Source of the DNA: Mesodorylaimus sp. YZB2_4
Taxonomy: Eukaryota > Nematoda > Enoplea > Dorylaimida > Dorylaimidae
Direction: 5' to 3'
Assembly (NCBI GenBank): GCA_030248295.1
Contig: JASANH010000461.1
Span: forward strand, 275,239 to 339,238
Length of the DNA stretch: 64,000 nt
Shown: positions 1 through 12,176 of the stretch, piece after piece
Layout: each line of letters opens with the position of its first letter
Position numbering within the stretch: the stretch's first letter is position 1
The notes under the pieces: model-generated
Seen by the model: only the letters and a program-made list of their open reading frames with translations
Told to the model about the DNA's origin: nothing
Databases searched by the model: none
Program-made: the position numbers and the translations under genes

Positions 1-375
1 ATCAACAGAAACATATCGGCCGTTTCGTTAATTGATTTTCTGACGACAAATATCAATGTAACGCGCATCGACTATTTGTTCATAGACAATGAAGGCCCTG
101 AGTTCAAAATTATGCCACAATTCATGTATGGTGGTATTTTAGAAAATAATGATGTCGTTATTTGCCAGATATCTGTAGAAATGCACGGCCCCCTAGCTTT
201 GCAAAATGTGACGGTCGCGAGTTATGTCGACTTGTTGAAATGTATGGTTGGCAATTCGTCCATGCTGCCATTGTGGGCTGAGCCAGTATACCCACATGAG
301 AGATCTTATTATCTAAACGTTAGACACCCGTTCTGCGTTGAAAAATATGTGAGCAAATATTTCATGCCAACTTAA
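1..375 (+). CDS. FkbM-type (Methyltransf_21) methyltransferase, 3' exon, partial
   Basis: The frame is open from base 1 to a TAA at 373-375, giving 124 residues, and the 5' part lies outside the window. The peptide has the C-terminal half of an FkbM/Methyltransf_21 fold: a strand and acidic motif IDYLFIDNEGPEF (about residues 23-35), matching the family's D-x-E-G-x-E, then VVICQISVEMHGPL, a pattern I associate with nematode members of the family. The SAM-binding glycine motif must lie upstream. Family members are SAM-dependent O-methyltransferases, several acting on sugars; the substrate here is unknown. This protein is only distantly related to the Star/FkbM-like genes further right. The family call is fairly firm; the nematode assignment is from recollection of related proteins. 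Confidence 0.7.
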   Translation: MNRNISAVSLIDFLTTNINVTRIDYLFIDNEGPEFKIMPQFMYGGILENNDVVICQISVEMHGPLALQNVTVASYVDLLKCMVGNSSMLPLWAEPVYPHERSYYLNVRHPFCVEKYVSKYFMPT

Positions 376-2088
376 TATGTTTAACATGCTTTTTCACGGA
401 GTGAGGATCCAAAAATTTTTCAAGCGTGGCTGCTGTTAGACGCTAATATTGGGTCTTGCAAATGTGAAATCGTGATAAGGTCTTCTAAAATTTTTTCAAG
501 CTAGCACCATCGCCACCAAATACCTTATCAATTTCGTGCAAATTAGCAACACCACAAATTTTTAACGTCCGCTTCTTCCAATAGCTTCGAAGCTAAAATG
601 AAAACGGATTTACTGTTATTTTTTAAAAAAGTTTTCAAATATACTTAGAATCTTAGCTGGCTTTTTCATTGCAAGGTAAGAACCCGTGAATATCACTGAG
701 ACTAAAGTAATCTATGTATGGTATGTATCTTGCGTTTACGTGGGTAATAAGCACCGTGGGTACGTACCTTTTTTTTCTTGTGGTTACAGTGATCTGCCAT
801 CCTGCTCATCACAAGCTAGAGCGCGCGCATTGCGTGCTCACTTTCTCTGAAAATTCGATTTCCGCAATTTTTAGAACGCTAACACTTATTCGAGCGAAAT
901 GGTGCATTGCCAACTCTATTTTCCATGGTGGACTACATATCACAGCATACTCGCTAAATTTGACTACCCTAGTGCAATGTTCGCCAGCGAACTGCGTTGA
1001 AAATACGCCGTACGTATTGCAGGTCGTCACCAAGCAGAACTCCATGGCATCCGAATTTTTTTCTTTTGAGAGCCAGTGAAAGCTAAAAAACGCGCAGGAA
1101 AGAAAATGCGGCTTTACAGGAATTTTTAATCCCATTCTTAATTTTCTCGAAACGCAGAAACTCTCCAATCAGGAAAGAAATATAATCTCTAAATGGGTTT
1201 GTTATGACGAGCTTAAAACTTTCAGACCATACACACAGTAGATACCTAGGGCTTAAGATGGCTGGTCTGCTCGGGCACTGCAAACCACAACCTCAGTCGA
1301 TTTAGAAAAACAGAAGCTGCTTTTTCTGCATGAATATTAGCAGCGTAACTATAAGCAACGCGCATAGGACCATGTGAAAATCCCTCGTGCTCGTCGATCC
1401 TCAAGCGTACCATTGCTGATGTGGTTAAACATGTGCATTCACACTGAAGTGGAAGAAGGGAGCAAAGATACTTGAGAGTCTCTGAAAGCTTGAAACATCT
1501 AATCCTAAGCCATTTCACTTTACTCGCAGCTGCAAGATATAAGTGTTGGAGCGCAGGTTGATATAGAGCTTTGGCATATCAGGTTTCTTTCGTGTGAAAC
1601 ACTACAGCTGGTATCCTTTGGAGAGCCTGTCCAAACAGCAGCAGCACACTATGCCGTAGCTTGAAGCTGACAGGGGAATGCATTCGTGCGAAAAGTTCAC
1701 GTGCATTGTCAATTTGAGCTACACAGGGCACCACCAAGGCCATGGGAGACTCTGCTACTAACCTCTAAGCTTCTCTGTCAGGGAAGACTTCTGAGTGAAA
1801 CCTCTACATATGCTCAATATTTTTGCTCATGTAGTTTATTGATAGCATTTTCACATAGATGTGCGTCGTAATGATAGAATACAGTGGCGGATAACAAAAA
1901 TCACGCAAGAAAATGCGGACATCTCTGACTTTTTCGCAGCATTGTAATTCCTTTGCAACGCAAGGCGATAAAAATGGAATATTTGGAAGAAGCGATGGAA
2001 GTGTGTTTACTCGGTGCTGAATTTCTGAGCGGGTTTCATCGATCGGGTGATCTTATGCGTTGAAGTAAGAAATCTGGGAAAGCTGCAG
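376..2088. other. non-coding stretch, nothing recognised
   Basis: Short open frames occur on both strands (for example 714-1079 + and 809-1168 -), but they overlap each other, start at non-ATG codons or have no family-like composition. No RNA gene or repeat was recognised. Confidence 0.4.
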
Positions 2089-3452
2089 GACAAACATAAT
2101 CACACAAACCAGAAATTTGTTTTATGATTGTCTCAGCAAGATTGACTAGATTTTAAGGCTTCTGGTGGCGTATAATTAGAGGGCTATCAGCCACAAGAAA
2201 TTCAGAGTTGGGTTTTGCTCCTATGCGAAACGACGAATCCCTTACCTCATCTTGGTGTCGGACAATGGTCATTGGTGGTCGATCTGAGAAATCAACAAAA
2301 ATCGTATGGTCGAATCGCCAAGGAACAGGCTTCAACCGATTTACAATTGTCAGCATCGTCAAGAAGGCTAGAATAGCAAGCACCGTCGACGATCTGCCTG
2401 GGCGAGGGGTAAAGCGAAAGAGCCCCCCCCCCCCCCCCTAGGATTGATGGGACGATCAGCAATACAGTCAAGGCCAATAGAAGATTATCGGTGGTGCAGT
2501 AGCGAGGGATCTCGAACGGACCAATCTGTACTAATCGTCAGCTCCCCAAAAACCGTCTGCCGAAGTCTTCACGTAGCCAAAGTCAGATCTCGCATTGCCC
2601 AGAAGAAGCCTTTTCTTTCCATCCGCCACATGAATGCTTCCCTTCAACTCGCTCGAGAGCACGTGGACAAGCCGCTAAAATTTTGGAGTTAGATTTTCTC
2701 GTCAGACGAATCAAACTTCAACCACGTTTCATCCGATGGGCCGACCAAAGTGTGGAGAAAGCCAGGTGAAGCTTACAGCCTGAGCTGCACTCGAGGGACT
2801 GTCAAACTTGGTGCTGGTAACGTGATGGTTTGGGGCTGAATGGCGTACAATGGAAAATGGGCGATTGAAATTCATTGATGACAAAATGAATGCCAAACAC
2901 TACCGGCGCATCGTGGACAACAACCTCTTTTAATCAGCCGACCAATTGGGCCTACCAGGCGACTTCATCTTCTAATAAGATAATTACCCCAAGCATACGG
3001 CACGATTGACTATCAATAGCTCGACGAATATAGCGTTCGGCTGCTAGATTGGTGCCAAGAACCTGGACCTCAATCCTATTAAAAATCTGTAGCACCAGCT
3101 CGGACAAGAATTGGGCGGTTGGCCCTGCAAGTCAAAGGACAAGTTGAAAGCTGCCTTGACCGCCCTGTGGACGCGGTTAAGCTTCCAAAAGATCAAAAAT
3201 TTAGTCGATTGGATGCCAGAAAGATTGCAGGCCGTGATTAAGGCGAAAGATGGCCCCATAAATACTGATTGATCAGAATCATATGATTTTGTGTGTGAAA
3301 GTGTCACTTTGTGCTTATTTTTGACCCAGACATTTTGCGAGGAACTGTTGGAAAACAAGCTGGTCAAACGGATTTTTGAGCTTCAAAAAGCTCATGTTTT
3401 AAGGGCAAAAAGCGCAGTAGCATCGATTTTCTCAGGTGTGTGATTTTTTGTC
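2089..3452 (+). pseudogene. Tc1-family (mariner superfamily) transposase relic
   Basis: Translated pieces in changing frames follow a Tc1 transposase in order. An N-terminal helix-turn-helix ends in TVDDLPGRGVKRK (about 2,380-2,420). A second DNA-binding part has SPKTVCRSLH and RSRIAQKKPFLS (2,550-2,620), then REHVDKPLKFW (2,655-2,690). The DDE domain follows with SDESNFN, SSDGPTKVWRKPGEAY (2,700-2,775), VMVWG, DNYPKHTA (2,980-3,005) and LDLNPIKNL-like (3,060-3,090). Stops, for example directly after KFW, and frameshifts make it non-functional. Short inverted ends may survive: GACAAA..AATCACACA at 2,089-2,109 against the complement of 3,436-3,452, 1.36 kb apart, which is normal for a Tc1 element. 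The family call is firm; the element ends are tentative. Confidence 0.88.
2427..2440. repeat. poly-C tract inside the Tc1 relic
   Basis: A long C homopolymer interrupts the transposase relic just after the GRGVKRK segment. Such runs are prone to length error in sequencing, so reading frames across it should not be trusted. Confidence 0.8.
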
Positions 3453-5130
3453 TGTCACAGTAATTACTTCACTAAACAAAAAAATTTCTCGTCAATTTTT
3501 CAAAAACACGGGCTTTTATGGTAGAGAGAGAGAAAGGAGAGAGATTGGCTTTTGGTTCAGTGGCAAACTGGTTGGGTTTGATTTTTTATAAATGGGTTTG
3601 GGTTAGGTTATGGTTTGAGGATGACTTAAAAATTCTAAGGTTGGGTTTGGGTTGATCTGTGAACTTCGTCAGACCTGGGTTTCAAAAATGCAAAAAAAAT
3701 CGGGACAGATTTATCCCTTCGCTAAAGGCAATACAGTATTTCTACTCAAAATCAGTCACAATTTTTAAATGAAGCCTTATAATCCATCATCTCGAATGTC
3801 GCTTAGAACAAAGGCTGGATTTTGAGCATGGAAGTCGACATTGACTGAATTTTTTGAACATCTTTTGCGATAACTTTATTCAGACAAAAATTGGGGAAAA
3901 CAAGGATAAGGAAAGTGATTGAGATGAGATAACAGCATGTACAGTATGACCTGCTCTCTCCGCATAACAGTCTATACATCGCAAAATGCGTTCAATTGAA
4001 TGTTCTTGGAAAATATGTTATCGCATTCATTTGAGCAAAATGGACAATGGCAAACTTATCTTCAATAGGACCCATACTCGTATCTCAGCATAAAATCTTT
4101 TCACAGGTCACCCACCCCCAGGCTGCTATAGCTTTACAAAAGAGCTATGAAAGGTGGATTTGTTGTGCCCTGCAGCAAGTTGGTTTGGCGTGAATAGGCG
4201 GTTGAAGAACGTATGAAATAAAAGACGTGTGTGTGTTTGTGACACGGTGAAAGATCATTCAAGATGCTTTTAAAAGCGCCAAGACCGCTAATTGCGAAAT
4301 TAATCACATATTTTCACATTGCCTGTAGCTAATCGATCTCAATATCCTTTAAAAACGACAGTTCCAAGTATTTACGCCTTAAAGTCACGCTATGAATTGA
4401 CTGTCTATTGGCTGCAAGGGATAAAGTGTAAAAATGTCAACGTACTATAGCTTCCTTGAAAAAAATTCATTGAATATTTGTCATATGTCCATGGGTATCC
4501 AGCTGTAGGAGTAACAGTACTTGAATTGGGTGGTTAGCTGGCGTCATAAAAAAAGCTTTCAGGTAGGTGCAGGCTCGTTATCCAGACTTCCATGGTGATG
4601 ACTCGCAGCTGGGGAATTGCTATAGTGGAAAATAAGCAGAAAGTTGAGCTGCTGCATCATGCTCCGCTAGTCCTCTGCCATTCTGTGGGGGGGAGATGTA
4701 TCTATCTCCTGACTGCCGACTGCCGAAATGTGGTCTCTAGCACATCTGAAAAATGCGGGGTGATGTCTGCGCTAAATCTTAGGTACGTTAGCGGCTGCTT
4801 TCTAGCGTAGCACAGGTGATTGATTATGCAAAAAAAACATATTTTCGTGGTATAATTTCGAGAAGTGAAACCACTAATGACATCAGAATACGGAATCATA
4901 AGCCGCTATATTGAAAAGACAGCAGCCTTATTGAGCGAATACTTTCCTGTTGGTTTAAAGCTGTGGTTGTCGAGAAATGGCAAGCTATATATGGGGGATA
5001 TTTTTAAATTAGGTATCTGACTCGACAAGATATGCATAGCAATTATATTTACAAATTTTTTTTAAATTTTGCAACGTAACACAAACTCGTCAGCAGCATT
5101 CCATAGCATGACGTGAGGATTTTAAAGGTG
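3453..5130. other. non-coding stretch with a short G/T-rich patch
   Basis: No gene was recognised. Positions 3,560-3,655 hold several irregular copies of TTGGGTT / GGGTTTGGGTTAGGTT, which resemble a degenerate simple repeat rather than a telomere array. The ORF at 4592-4810 has no family signature. Confidence 0.4.
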
Positions 5131-5945
5131 AATTATTATTAGGCAATTATGACGTTTTTGGTGTCGTCGAGACAAAAAAATGGCATTTCGGTTTCTGACA
5201 GCGAAATTGTTGTCCCAGGATATTATATTTTTCGACAAGACCGCAAGAAAGGTGGCGGAGGAATTGCTTGGTTCTTTAACTGTTCCATGCCATCCCACCG
5301 TGTCAAGGGCCTTGCTGAATTCGGAATTGATCCAACAGGACTCGAAATACCAGCCATTAATGTCAGCACTAGCGATTCATCAGTCATTTGCCTTATCGTC
5401 TATATTCTGAAGACGAATTTGGTGGCTGTCCATAAACTGGAGGACTATATATTACAGGCCTTCAGTCGACAGCTTCATTGACTGGTAGTTTTTGTTGATC
5501 TCAACATCGATCAGTTTAGTAATCCGCCTGCGAAAAAAGGTTCTGCGAGGTTTTGGCATCCATCGGTGGGACCCAAACTGTAAATGAACTGACTCGAATG
5601 GTCAAGTCGCTGCTCGACTTGGCGATTATTGGTGATCAGGATCGACACACCTACCACCGATTTCCTAATCTGATGACAACTCGATCTCGCTGTGCGTTTC
5701 GGGTTTTGGAAAAAAGCTCCTGCTTGATAAACGAACGATTTGGCAAATCAAGCGAGCTGACTGGGATTTGGTCAACCGAAAACTAATTGAGCGGAATCTA
5801 TGTCAGCTGGTTTTAAATTCCTCTTTGGTCGACGATAGTTGTTCAGCTCTGACTTTGGCCATATGTGGAATTCTCTGAGACAATGTTCCTTAAAAAAACT
5901 ATCCGAGCGGGAAAGCGGAAAGTGACATCTTATCCTCGTTAAAAT
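5125..5945 (+). pseudogene. LINE endonuclease fragment (Jockey/CR1-like, APE type)
   Basis: Translated pieces match the endonuclease half of an APE-type LINE: SDSEIVVPGYYIFRQDR, then KGGGGIAW (5,200-5,270), a LEIPA..VSTSDSSVICLIVY stretch (5,340-5,405), and QTVNELTRMVKSLLDLAIIGD (5,575-5,640). A post-endonuclease linker (ERNLCQLVLNSSLV) runs to about 5,830. At least two frame changes are present and there is no RT domain, so this is a dead fragment. It is related to, but not a copy of, the longer LINE at 16.8-19.7 kb, whose matching segment reads EETIRIPGYSFYRLDRG. Confidence 0.75.
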
Positions 5946-5983
5946 TTTTGGATGCCGTTTTCAAGTTCCTTCGTATTCTTTGG

Positions 5984-6490
5984 CTATTCATCTCTCCTGA
6001 AATAGTCCTTCAGTTCGTGCCATACCAACTCAATACAATTCAAATCGGGGATTCTGGGGGAGGGGGCAAAAAACTGGCCGAGCTGATTATTTAAGCCATG
6101 TTCTTCGATGTACTTCATTAGTGTCGCTGCTTTTGCGGCACGGAGCACTATCTGCTTGCAGGATGTAATTTCCGTCTGGGGCAATGAACAATTTTCGGTT
6201 GAACTGCGCAAAAATGCGGTATAAATGCTGTTAATGCCATAATCTCGATGTTCGCTGTCATTACGTCATCATTAAATTTACGAATTTTATCACACACAGT
6301 TGTCTTTCGCCTGGTGCGTGGAGCATCATCAATGTGTAGCCGACATTTTGTCCTTTTAATTAGCCTTTGTACACCACCTTTGCAAACAACAGATGGGTCC
6401 TCTGAGGCTATACGAGTTCTGATAGAAGCCGCTTTTAGTTCCTGCTTATGCAAGGAAATAATTCTTTGACGCGAATATGGAGTATATGTA
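5984..6490 (-). pseudogene. Tc1/mariner-type transposase relic, internally deleted
   Basis: On the minus strand, the helix-turn-helix region comes first: SRQRIISLHKQELKAASIR, then GGVQRLIKRTK (6,480-6,330). It is followed in shifting frames by a second-aspartate segment of the type QADSAPCR (about 6,130), then KAATLMKYIEEHGL and PDLNCIELVWHELKDYFRR (6,090-5,990), which contains the final catalytic E region. The part that should carry the first catalytic D is missing, so an internal deletion near 6,245 is inferred. This family differs from the Tc1 relic at 2.1-3.4 kb. Confidence 0.75.
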
Positions 6491-7919
6491 CATTGTCCGA
6501 ATCTTGACTTAATAAATATTATTCCCAATGGTGGTCCAACAGCGTTAAGTACATTAGTATTGACACCAAATGGGTCGAGTCTGAATCCAGTGAGAATTAT
6601 CGCAAATGTCGAGGCCAATGGCAATGGACTAGCCAAACACTATGTGACGACCAGCCCTACAGACACGTTTTTTCGAACAGCCACAGGAGGTCTGGGGACT
6701 TTGCACAGTCAAGCATGATGCAGTCTTCTGCTTTTTTTAAGTGTCATATGTGCAGTAAATACGAAAAATTCGCTTCATGTCTTTTATGGATTTCTTGCAA
6801 GATCTCATTTTTCGTGTAAGTAATCTTGTAAGTTGCAAGAATTTACAAGACGTGTAAGATTTCTTCCATGTCATGTCAAGAAATTAGATTTCACAAGACA
6901 CTCACAAGAGCTGATAAGAAATTCTGTTACTCTTGACAAGAGCAGTTTAAATGAATACTGTGTGCATTTCGACTCAAGAACTCCGCGATTTTCTAAGTAA
7001 TATCCGTTACACAAAAATGAGATTAATTATATTGGTGAGACAAAACGTGGACCACGTGGTTTAAATCTGATGCACAGGGATTGAAACAAAAGAAGGCGTT
7101 AAAACTAGTCGCAACAGAATGGAAAATGTTTTTGGCGGAGACGTAGCTGTGCGTGATAAAAGCACAGAAAATATTTGATTTGACGTAATCGATGATATGT
7201 CGCGAAACATGAGCGCGTGGCCACGCTCGTATTTTAAACTTGTGTAGGCTAGCAGACAACAGCGCTCGCTTAAACCACGGTGAGCAACATGGTTTTCATA
7301 AACTTGTGTTCTGAGGATTTTTTTTATCATTGCATCCTGCACTGTGTGAATTAATGAAGACGAATCTTGTAGGCCTACCTCTTCCTCGATCCCGTTTGGA
7401 GAAATGGATGAAGAACCATGTGTCAAAAGGCTCTCGATGGAAAGTTTTCCATTAGGTCTTTATCAGTAGAAATGCGCAAGGCATTTTGTAAAAATCTGAC
7501 TGAAAAAAATGGAGAAAATTCTAGAATTTTCAGCACTCCGAGAATTTGAACAGCATTACCCTATTTTAGCTAGTTGCGCTACCTTTCTCAATGTCAAACA
7601 ACCTCCACAGAAGGACCCCAACGCGCTGGCCAGTCATACTTCTAGGGACGCTGGAGCTATTCGAATGCTTAATAATATTTTGTATCAACTCGAAATAAAA
7701 ATCGTCAAATCAGCTAGAGTATTGTGGATCATTCGAAAATTTGGAACCGCCTCATTAGCGATGGTCAGGCCGCTTATCTGAAAGAACTGCAGTTACAAAA
7801 TCCTTTACTACAGCACCAAGTTGCGCTTCTGCGAGGCAAAACAGAATGCTTATTCAAGTTGTTGGCGGAATTAATAGTATTCCTGCTCACGCCAACAGCA
7901 GCAGAGGTACGGAGTAAAC

Positions 7920-7920
<1 letters not shown>

Positions 7921-7949
<29 letters not shown>
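7921..7949. repeat. (GAT)n microsatellite
   Basis: About ten uninterrupted GAT units. The minus-strand frame through it gives a histidine run, a translation artefact. Confidence 0.9.
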
Positions 7950-7950
<1 letters not shown>

Positions 7951-8956
7951 CTTTTCAATCAAATCGACACCAAGCTGATTTCGATTCACAACGTGAGCCA
8001 GCAGGTGTTCCCCGCCAGGAAGATGTATTCCCAGAAAGCGCAGGAATGCGATTTCTAGAATACTTTTCGACTACAACGATACAGCAAATCCAAGAACAAT
8101 GCGGTGATGGGTCACGACGATTTATATTGGTGGCGATGTTACGCGCTATTTCCACTCGAGTTGAACTGTCATCTAGCACAATCTCTGGCTCAAACGCTTG
8201 GAAGAAACTAGAACAAAGTGGCCTGGGCGAAAACAGTAGCTCTTTACTTTGAAGCCTCTGTTGGTGAACGTAAGTAATTATGGAAAAGCATGAAAAGTGG
8301 CCGCAGGTTATTTCGATCAAGGAATATGGAGCAAGAAAAAAAAGAAGAAGGCGACATTATCCGATGTAAAGGAGGACGGAAAAACCCATCTGGATGACCA
8401 CAGCAAATTACTTTGAGCAATGATATCATGAGGGCGAATAGCATTAAAAGAGTTTGGAAACGAGGAATGTTAAGTGGTTCTGATGAAAAACCTAAATTTT
8501 GTGTTCCGCGCGAAGAGAAAATGCAGTTTTTCACCTAGATACACACTGTCAATACAATCACGCGATGGAAACCCACAAGTTATCTCATAAACTAATTAGC
8601 TAGTTGCAGCAGCACTAGTTAGTTAGTTGCAGCTCATTCGTGAGTTGGCACTGACTAATGAGTTAGCAAATTTTGAGGGCATACAGCTAGCGACAGAAGT
8701 CATCAACTAGGGAATTTGAATGCAGAAGTGGTCTCCTCTCCCACGGGTTAATGGGTAGTTTTCCTTCCACCCGGTCACTTATTTTACGCCAGTGGCAGAC
8801 CAATCACGCAGCGGCCTTTTTTTTATAGCGAAAATTAAATTTTTCATTTCCTCTTACTATAAATTTCAGTACATGGATTTGTCATTGCACAAAATTTTCA
8901 TCAATCAACCATTTTAAGGATATTTCAAGCAGCATAAACAAAACGGAATACATCAC

Positions 8957-9005
8957 AATGTAATGACATTACGTAAATGTGAATAATGTAATGACATTAC
9001 GTCAT
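8957..9005. repeat. tandem palindromic repeat (AATGTAATGACATTACGT unit)
   Basis: The unit AATGTAATGACATTACGT occurs twice, separated by about 10 bases. Its core TAATGTCATTA is self-complementary on either strand, so each unit can form a hairpin. It could be the end of a short inverted-repeat element or a paired binding site; function is unknown. Confidence 0.6.
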
Positions 9006-9734
9006 TTATATTCATGCTTGTACTCCCTGATTCTCGATAGCCATCTCAGCTTGTAATAGAAGTCCTGTATCCTTACCCCGAGAATTAGCTATGTTCTGAC
9101 CACAGTATACCCCGTCATCACAAAATGGGACGTCCAAAGGGGTAAATCAATGAATGCAAGCTATCACAAGAAAATAACAGTAAGACACTACAGTAATTCA
9201 TTATGAAATTGCAGCGAGAAGATCAACAAATATTGTCTTGGTTATTATGCGATTTTCATGAATCTGAAAAGCGAAAAACTTGTTATTGATCATTATTTGA
9301 TTTTGTTGTCGCCTTGTCGCAGTGGAAGTGACTTGAGAGGAGTTGGCGACGAAAGACGAAACAATTTTACGTGGGCCAAAGCACAGAATGCAACGCGTGC
9401 GGACTGCTCGCAGGAGCTGACCAAAGATGTTTTAATGAACCTTAAGCTCTCTTTTCATTCCTAGTTTCAGACCACAACAACATACCGCAAAGAGAACAGA
9501 TTCCAGAGAAGGGAACTATGGACCCTTGGCACCAATAATGACCTGTACCTTGTCACCTGATCAATAGAGACCCTATCAACGAAACCTGTCTCCTAGGTGC
9601 TCGCTAAAAAGAAAAAAGGCTCAACGAGAAAACCTTTCTTGACATTTGTAGCCGCTTGGAGATATACCTCACTATCGAAAGTAGATAACAAACCGGAAAA
9701 AAGTCACGAAATATGAATGGTTTGCCACATGAAA

Positions 9735-9995
9735 AACTTTAAAATGTGATCCCTTCAGAACTTGATCCGTTTTATTTCGCAAGCAGCATTCTTAACATAG
9801 GTCTCAGATCTGTTTTTTTGCAGACTCACTAACTAGAAAAAAGTTTTTGACTCTATTTCTTAGAAGGATGTTCACTTTTGTGAGCTCCTTCCAGAAGAAG
9901 CAAATCAACATTCAAGCCATCACATGCGGAGGTTTCAAGGGACAGTGCCAGATATGCGTTCAGAGCGCCTTCTAATTTTTTTAGCGCTTACAGTA
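9735..9995. repeat. diverged dispersed repeat, copy 1
   Basis: 9,835-9,940 matches 15,575-15,690 at moderate identity; both contain a GGATGTTC.CT/ACTTTTGT.A core followed by a CATCACAT.. segment. A second shared word group (CTTTAAAA.GTGATCCC) lies before this segment here but after it in copy 2, so the two copies are rearranged. Probably an old non-coding transposable element. Confidence 0.5.
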
Positions 9996-12170
9996 CGAAA
10001 AATTTACTTGATGATGTGAAGACAGTTGAGGCGAATATAGGTCGCATTCCGCGGAAGACAGCATGCCAGAAAGACAATTCCACTGAATCGCCCAAGCGAC
10101 TATGTTTCTATCAAAAGGCCTTGAGATCTTTCATACGTAGATTAATCATTCCTTACTGCGCACTTTTTGCTGAAATATACTGTAGCTGCCTGAAAACTAG
10201 AGAGCACAATTCAGTGAATGAAGAAGCGCACTATGAATGTTGTGGTCAATTGGATGAAACTATGGCACTAGCGTTCCGACTTTTTGTTTATACTGATTAC
10301 AAAACCTGCTGTGCGAAAACAGAGAGAATTCAAGAAATGGCCGCATAATCAACTTCCATCCAACGAGTGGGTTTTTCCCGCGCCCTCTCACGATCAGTTG
10401 TTTGCAGCACCAATCACTGATCTAATCGCGTAAATTTTAAACTTATAGGAAACACTAATCTTGTGAGTTTAAAACTCAATTGACAAAAAGTAGTTTCAGA
10501 GCGGCCGTTCGAAGATCGATCTGCTCGAAGAAGCATTTGCAATGAAATTGACAAGTAGTGCAATTTCGCCTGCTAGCGGGTCGACCCGCGGCGGATAATT
10601 TTGGTGATGTTTATACACACTTTAGGCGCATGGGCGGCGGATCGAAATTGGGTGTTTGTGTCATGTTCGCAGGGCGCAGCAACAGATCAGGAAAAACCAA
10701 CAAGGTGGAAGGGGGTCAAAGGTAGAACGAGATGGTTTTCACACCGTATATTCCAGCAGGTTTCCTCCTTTGCTTCAGCCGAATTATAGTCTGGTGCTCA
10801 CAGGTTTGTCACATCCGCCTTTTTACAGTGATGCAGTCGCGGTCGCTCAGCAGTAATCACTCCGAGCACCAAAAACGCTGTTGTTATCTGATGTTGCTGA
10901 TATCCGAGGTTTGCAAAAACGCATCTCGTTGTACGAGAACAAGCTTTCCACTTAGGATTAATTTCGTTATCATGGACTGGGATTGTTTTGTTTCTCGTAC
11001 AGTCTTGTAAAAGGTGTTTTGGAGATACATTTTCAAAGATGTCAGGCTGATAGTGCGCCACCCTTTCCTGATTCATCGGCGTTCACCTGCCGCTTAACGA
11101 ATCCAAAAACCACGTCAGTCGGTTCAACAAGTACTTCTTCCTGAATGGGGAAACGTGTTCGAGCAACAGCGGATTCGGTATCTTGGATTACATGCTTCAA
11201 GCGGGACATGACGCTGGCTGTGATGATTTTCGCATCATCGATCGTGCAAGATACGACAAGCTTCTGGAGATCAAAGAAGCCATACACATTGTAACCCTAG
11301 CAAGCGACGTCGTATGTGCCAGGGGCGCCGATATCAGTGCTGCGCCCCCAAAGAGAATGCGACATTGCATCAAAGCACAGCCAAAGTGAAAAATGTGAAG
11401 GACACATCTGCTGTGCAGAGGTGGTCTGCAAGGAATGCTGGCAAGGAACCAGATATTCTTCAAATCGCGTTACCTTCCTCCAAATTGAGGCTGACTAGTA
11501 CTTCAGTGGCATGAAACAGGCGTATAATGTTTTAGAACGCAGTGACAACTTTACTTGTGAAATAAATCTGCATCACTTTACATTTTTTAATATAAGTGAC
11601 TGTCCTTGCAGGAACTATTTTGTCGAATCGATTTTGCGGCGCCACAAAACAGTGCAGAAAATCAAAATGTGAATCAATGCTCAATTCGATGAAGAGGGCC
11701 GCTGTTTAATGCCTCACTTGACTCACCAGCTCCTCATTCGAAGAGTTGACGACAGGCGATGGCAAAATCGCTTTAGGCGGATTCTGGCGTAGTCCAAAAG
11801 ATCTCAATCATACACGGCGCGCTTCCCGTTTCGACCTGCCAGCGGGCATGAATTTATTCACTGCTTCACGTAATTGTGTGGCAGTTTATGATAAGTTTCT
11901 GTATTTGGGTTGCTAAAGTCGAGAAAAAAAAAAAGGAAAACAGACATGGATCGACGTGCGGCAGTCATGGTTAGCCAGCAGAGCGAGCATGTGCGGTGTC
12001 GATCTGTCTGCCATGTTTCGCTGTGTGGTTTAGCAGGATTAACAGATTGATTTGCAAAAATTTCAGCAAAAAAGGCTGAAAAATAATCCAGGTGACAATT
12101 TTAAAACAGTAAATACAGTATGATACTTGGGTAGGTCTGATTTGTTGGTCATTTAACATATGATTCTATT
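9996..12170. other. mostly unassigned stretch
   Basis: A 110-codon frame at 10016-10348 starts with GTG and matches no family I recognise. Overlapping frames at 11.0-11.5 kb are listed separately where a cysteine pattern appears. Nothing else is supported. Confidence 0.35.
11298..11445 (+). other. cysteine-rich reading frame, possible piggyBac-type zinc domain remnant
   Basis: In one frame the peptide begins KRRRMCQGRRYQCC. After an apparent frame change it continues SEKCEGHICC and VCKECW. The spacing Cx..CC ... C.x.CC...C..C resembles the cysteine-rich C-terminal domain of piggyBac transposases, or another short zinc finger. No transposase core is visible upstream, so this may be chance or a host zinc-finger fragment. 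Confidence 0.22.
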
Positions 12171-12176
12171 TTTCAG

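Larger units (their letters stand above)
6491..9700. other. gene-poor stretch, repeats only
   Basis: No gene was recognised. Visible structure: a segment rich in CTTGTAAG/TTACAAGA words at 6,790-6,940; a (GAT)n microsatellite at 7,921-7,949; TTAGTTAG/GTTGCAG words at 8,575-8,690; and a duplicated palindromic unit at 8,957-9,005. Open frames at 7509-7781 and 7724-7924 overlap and give helical-looking peptides that match no family I know. Confidence 0.4.

Noticed and set aside
3560-3660. TTGGGTT / TTAGGTT words as an interstitial telomere
   Set aside because: Copies are irregular and too few; neither the nematode TTAGGC nor the arthropod TTAGG unit is repeated in tandem.
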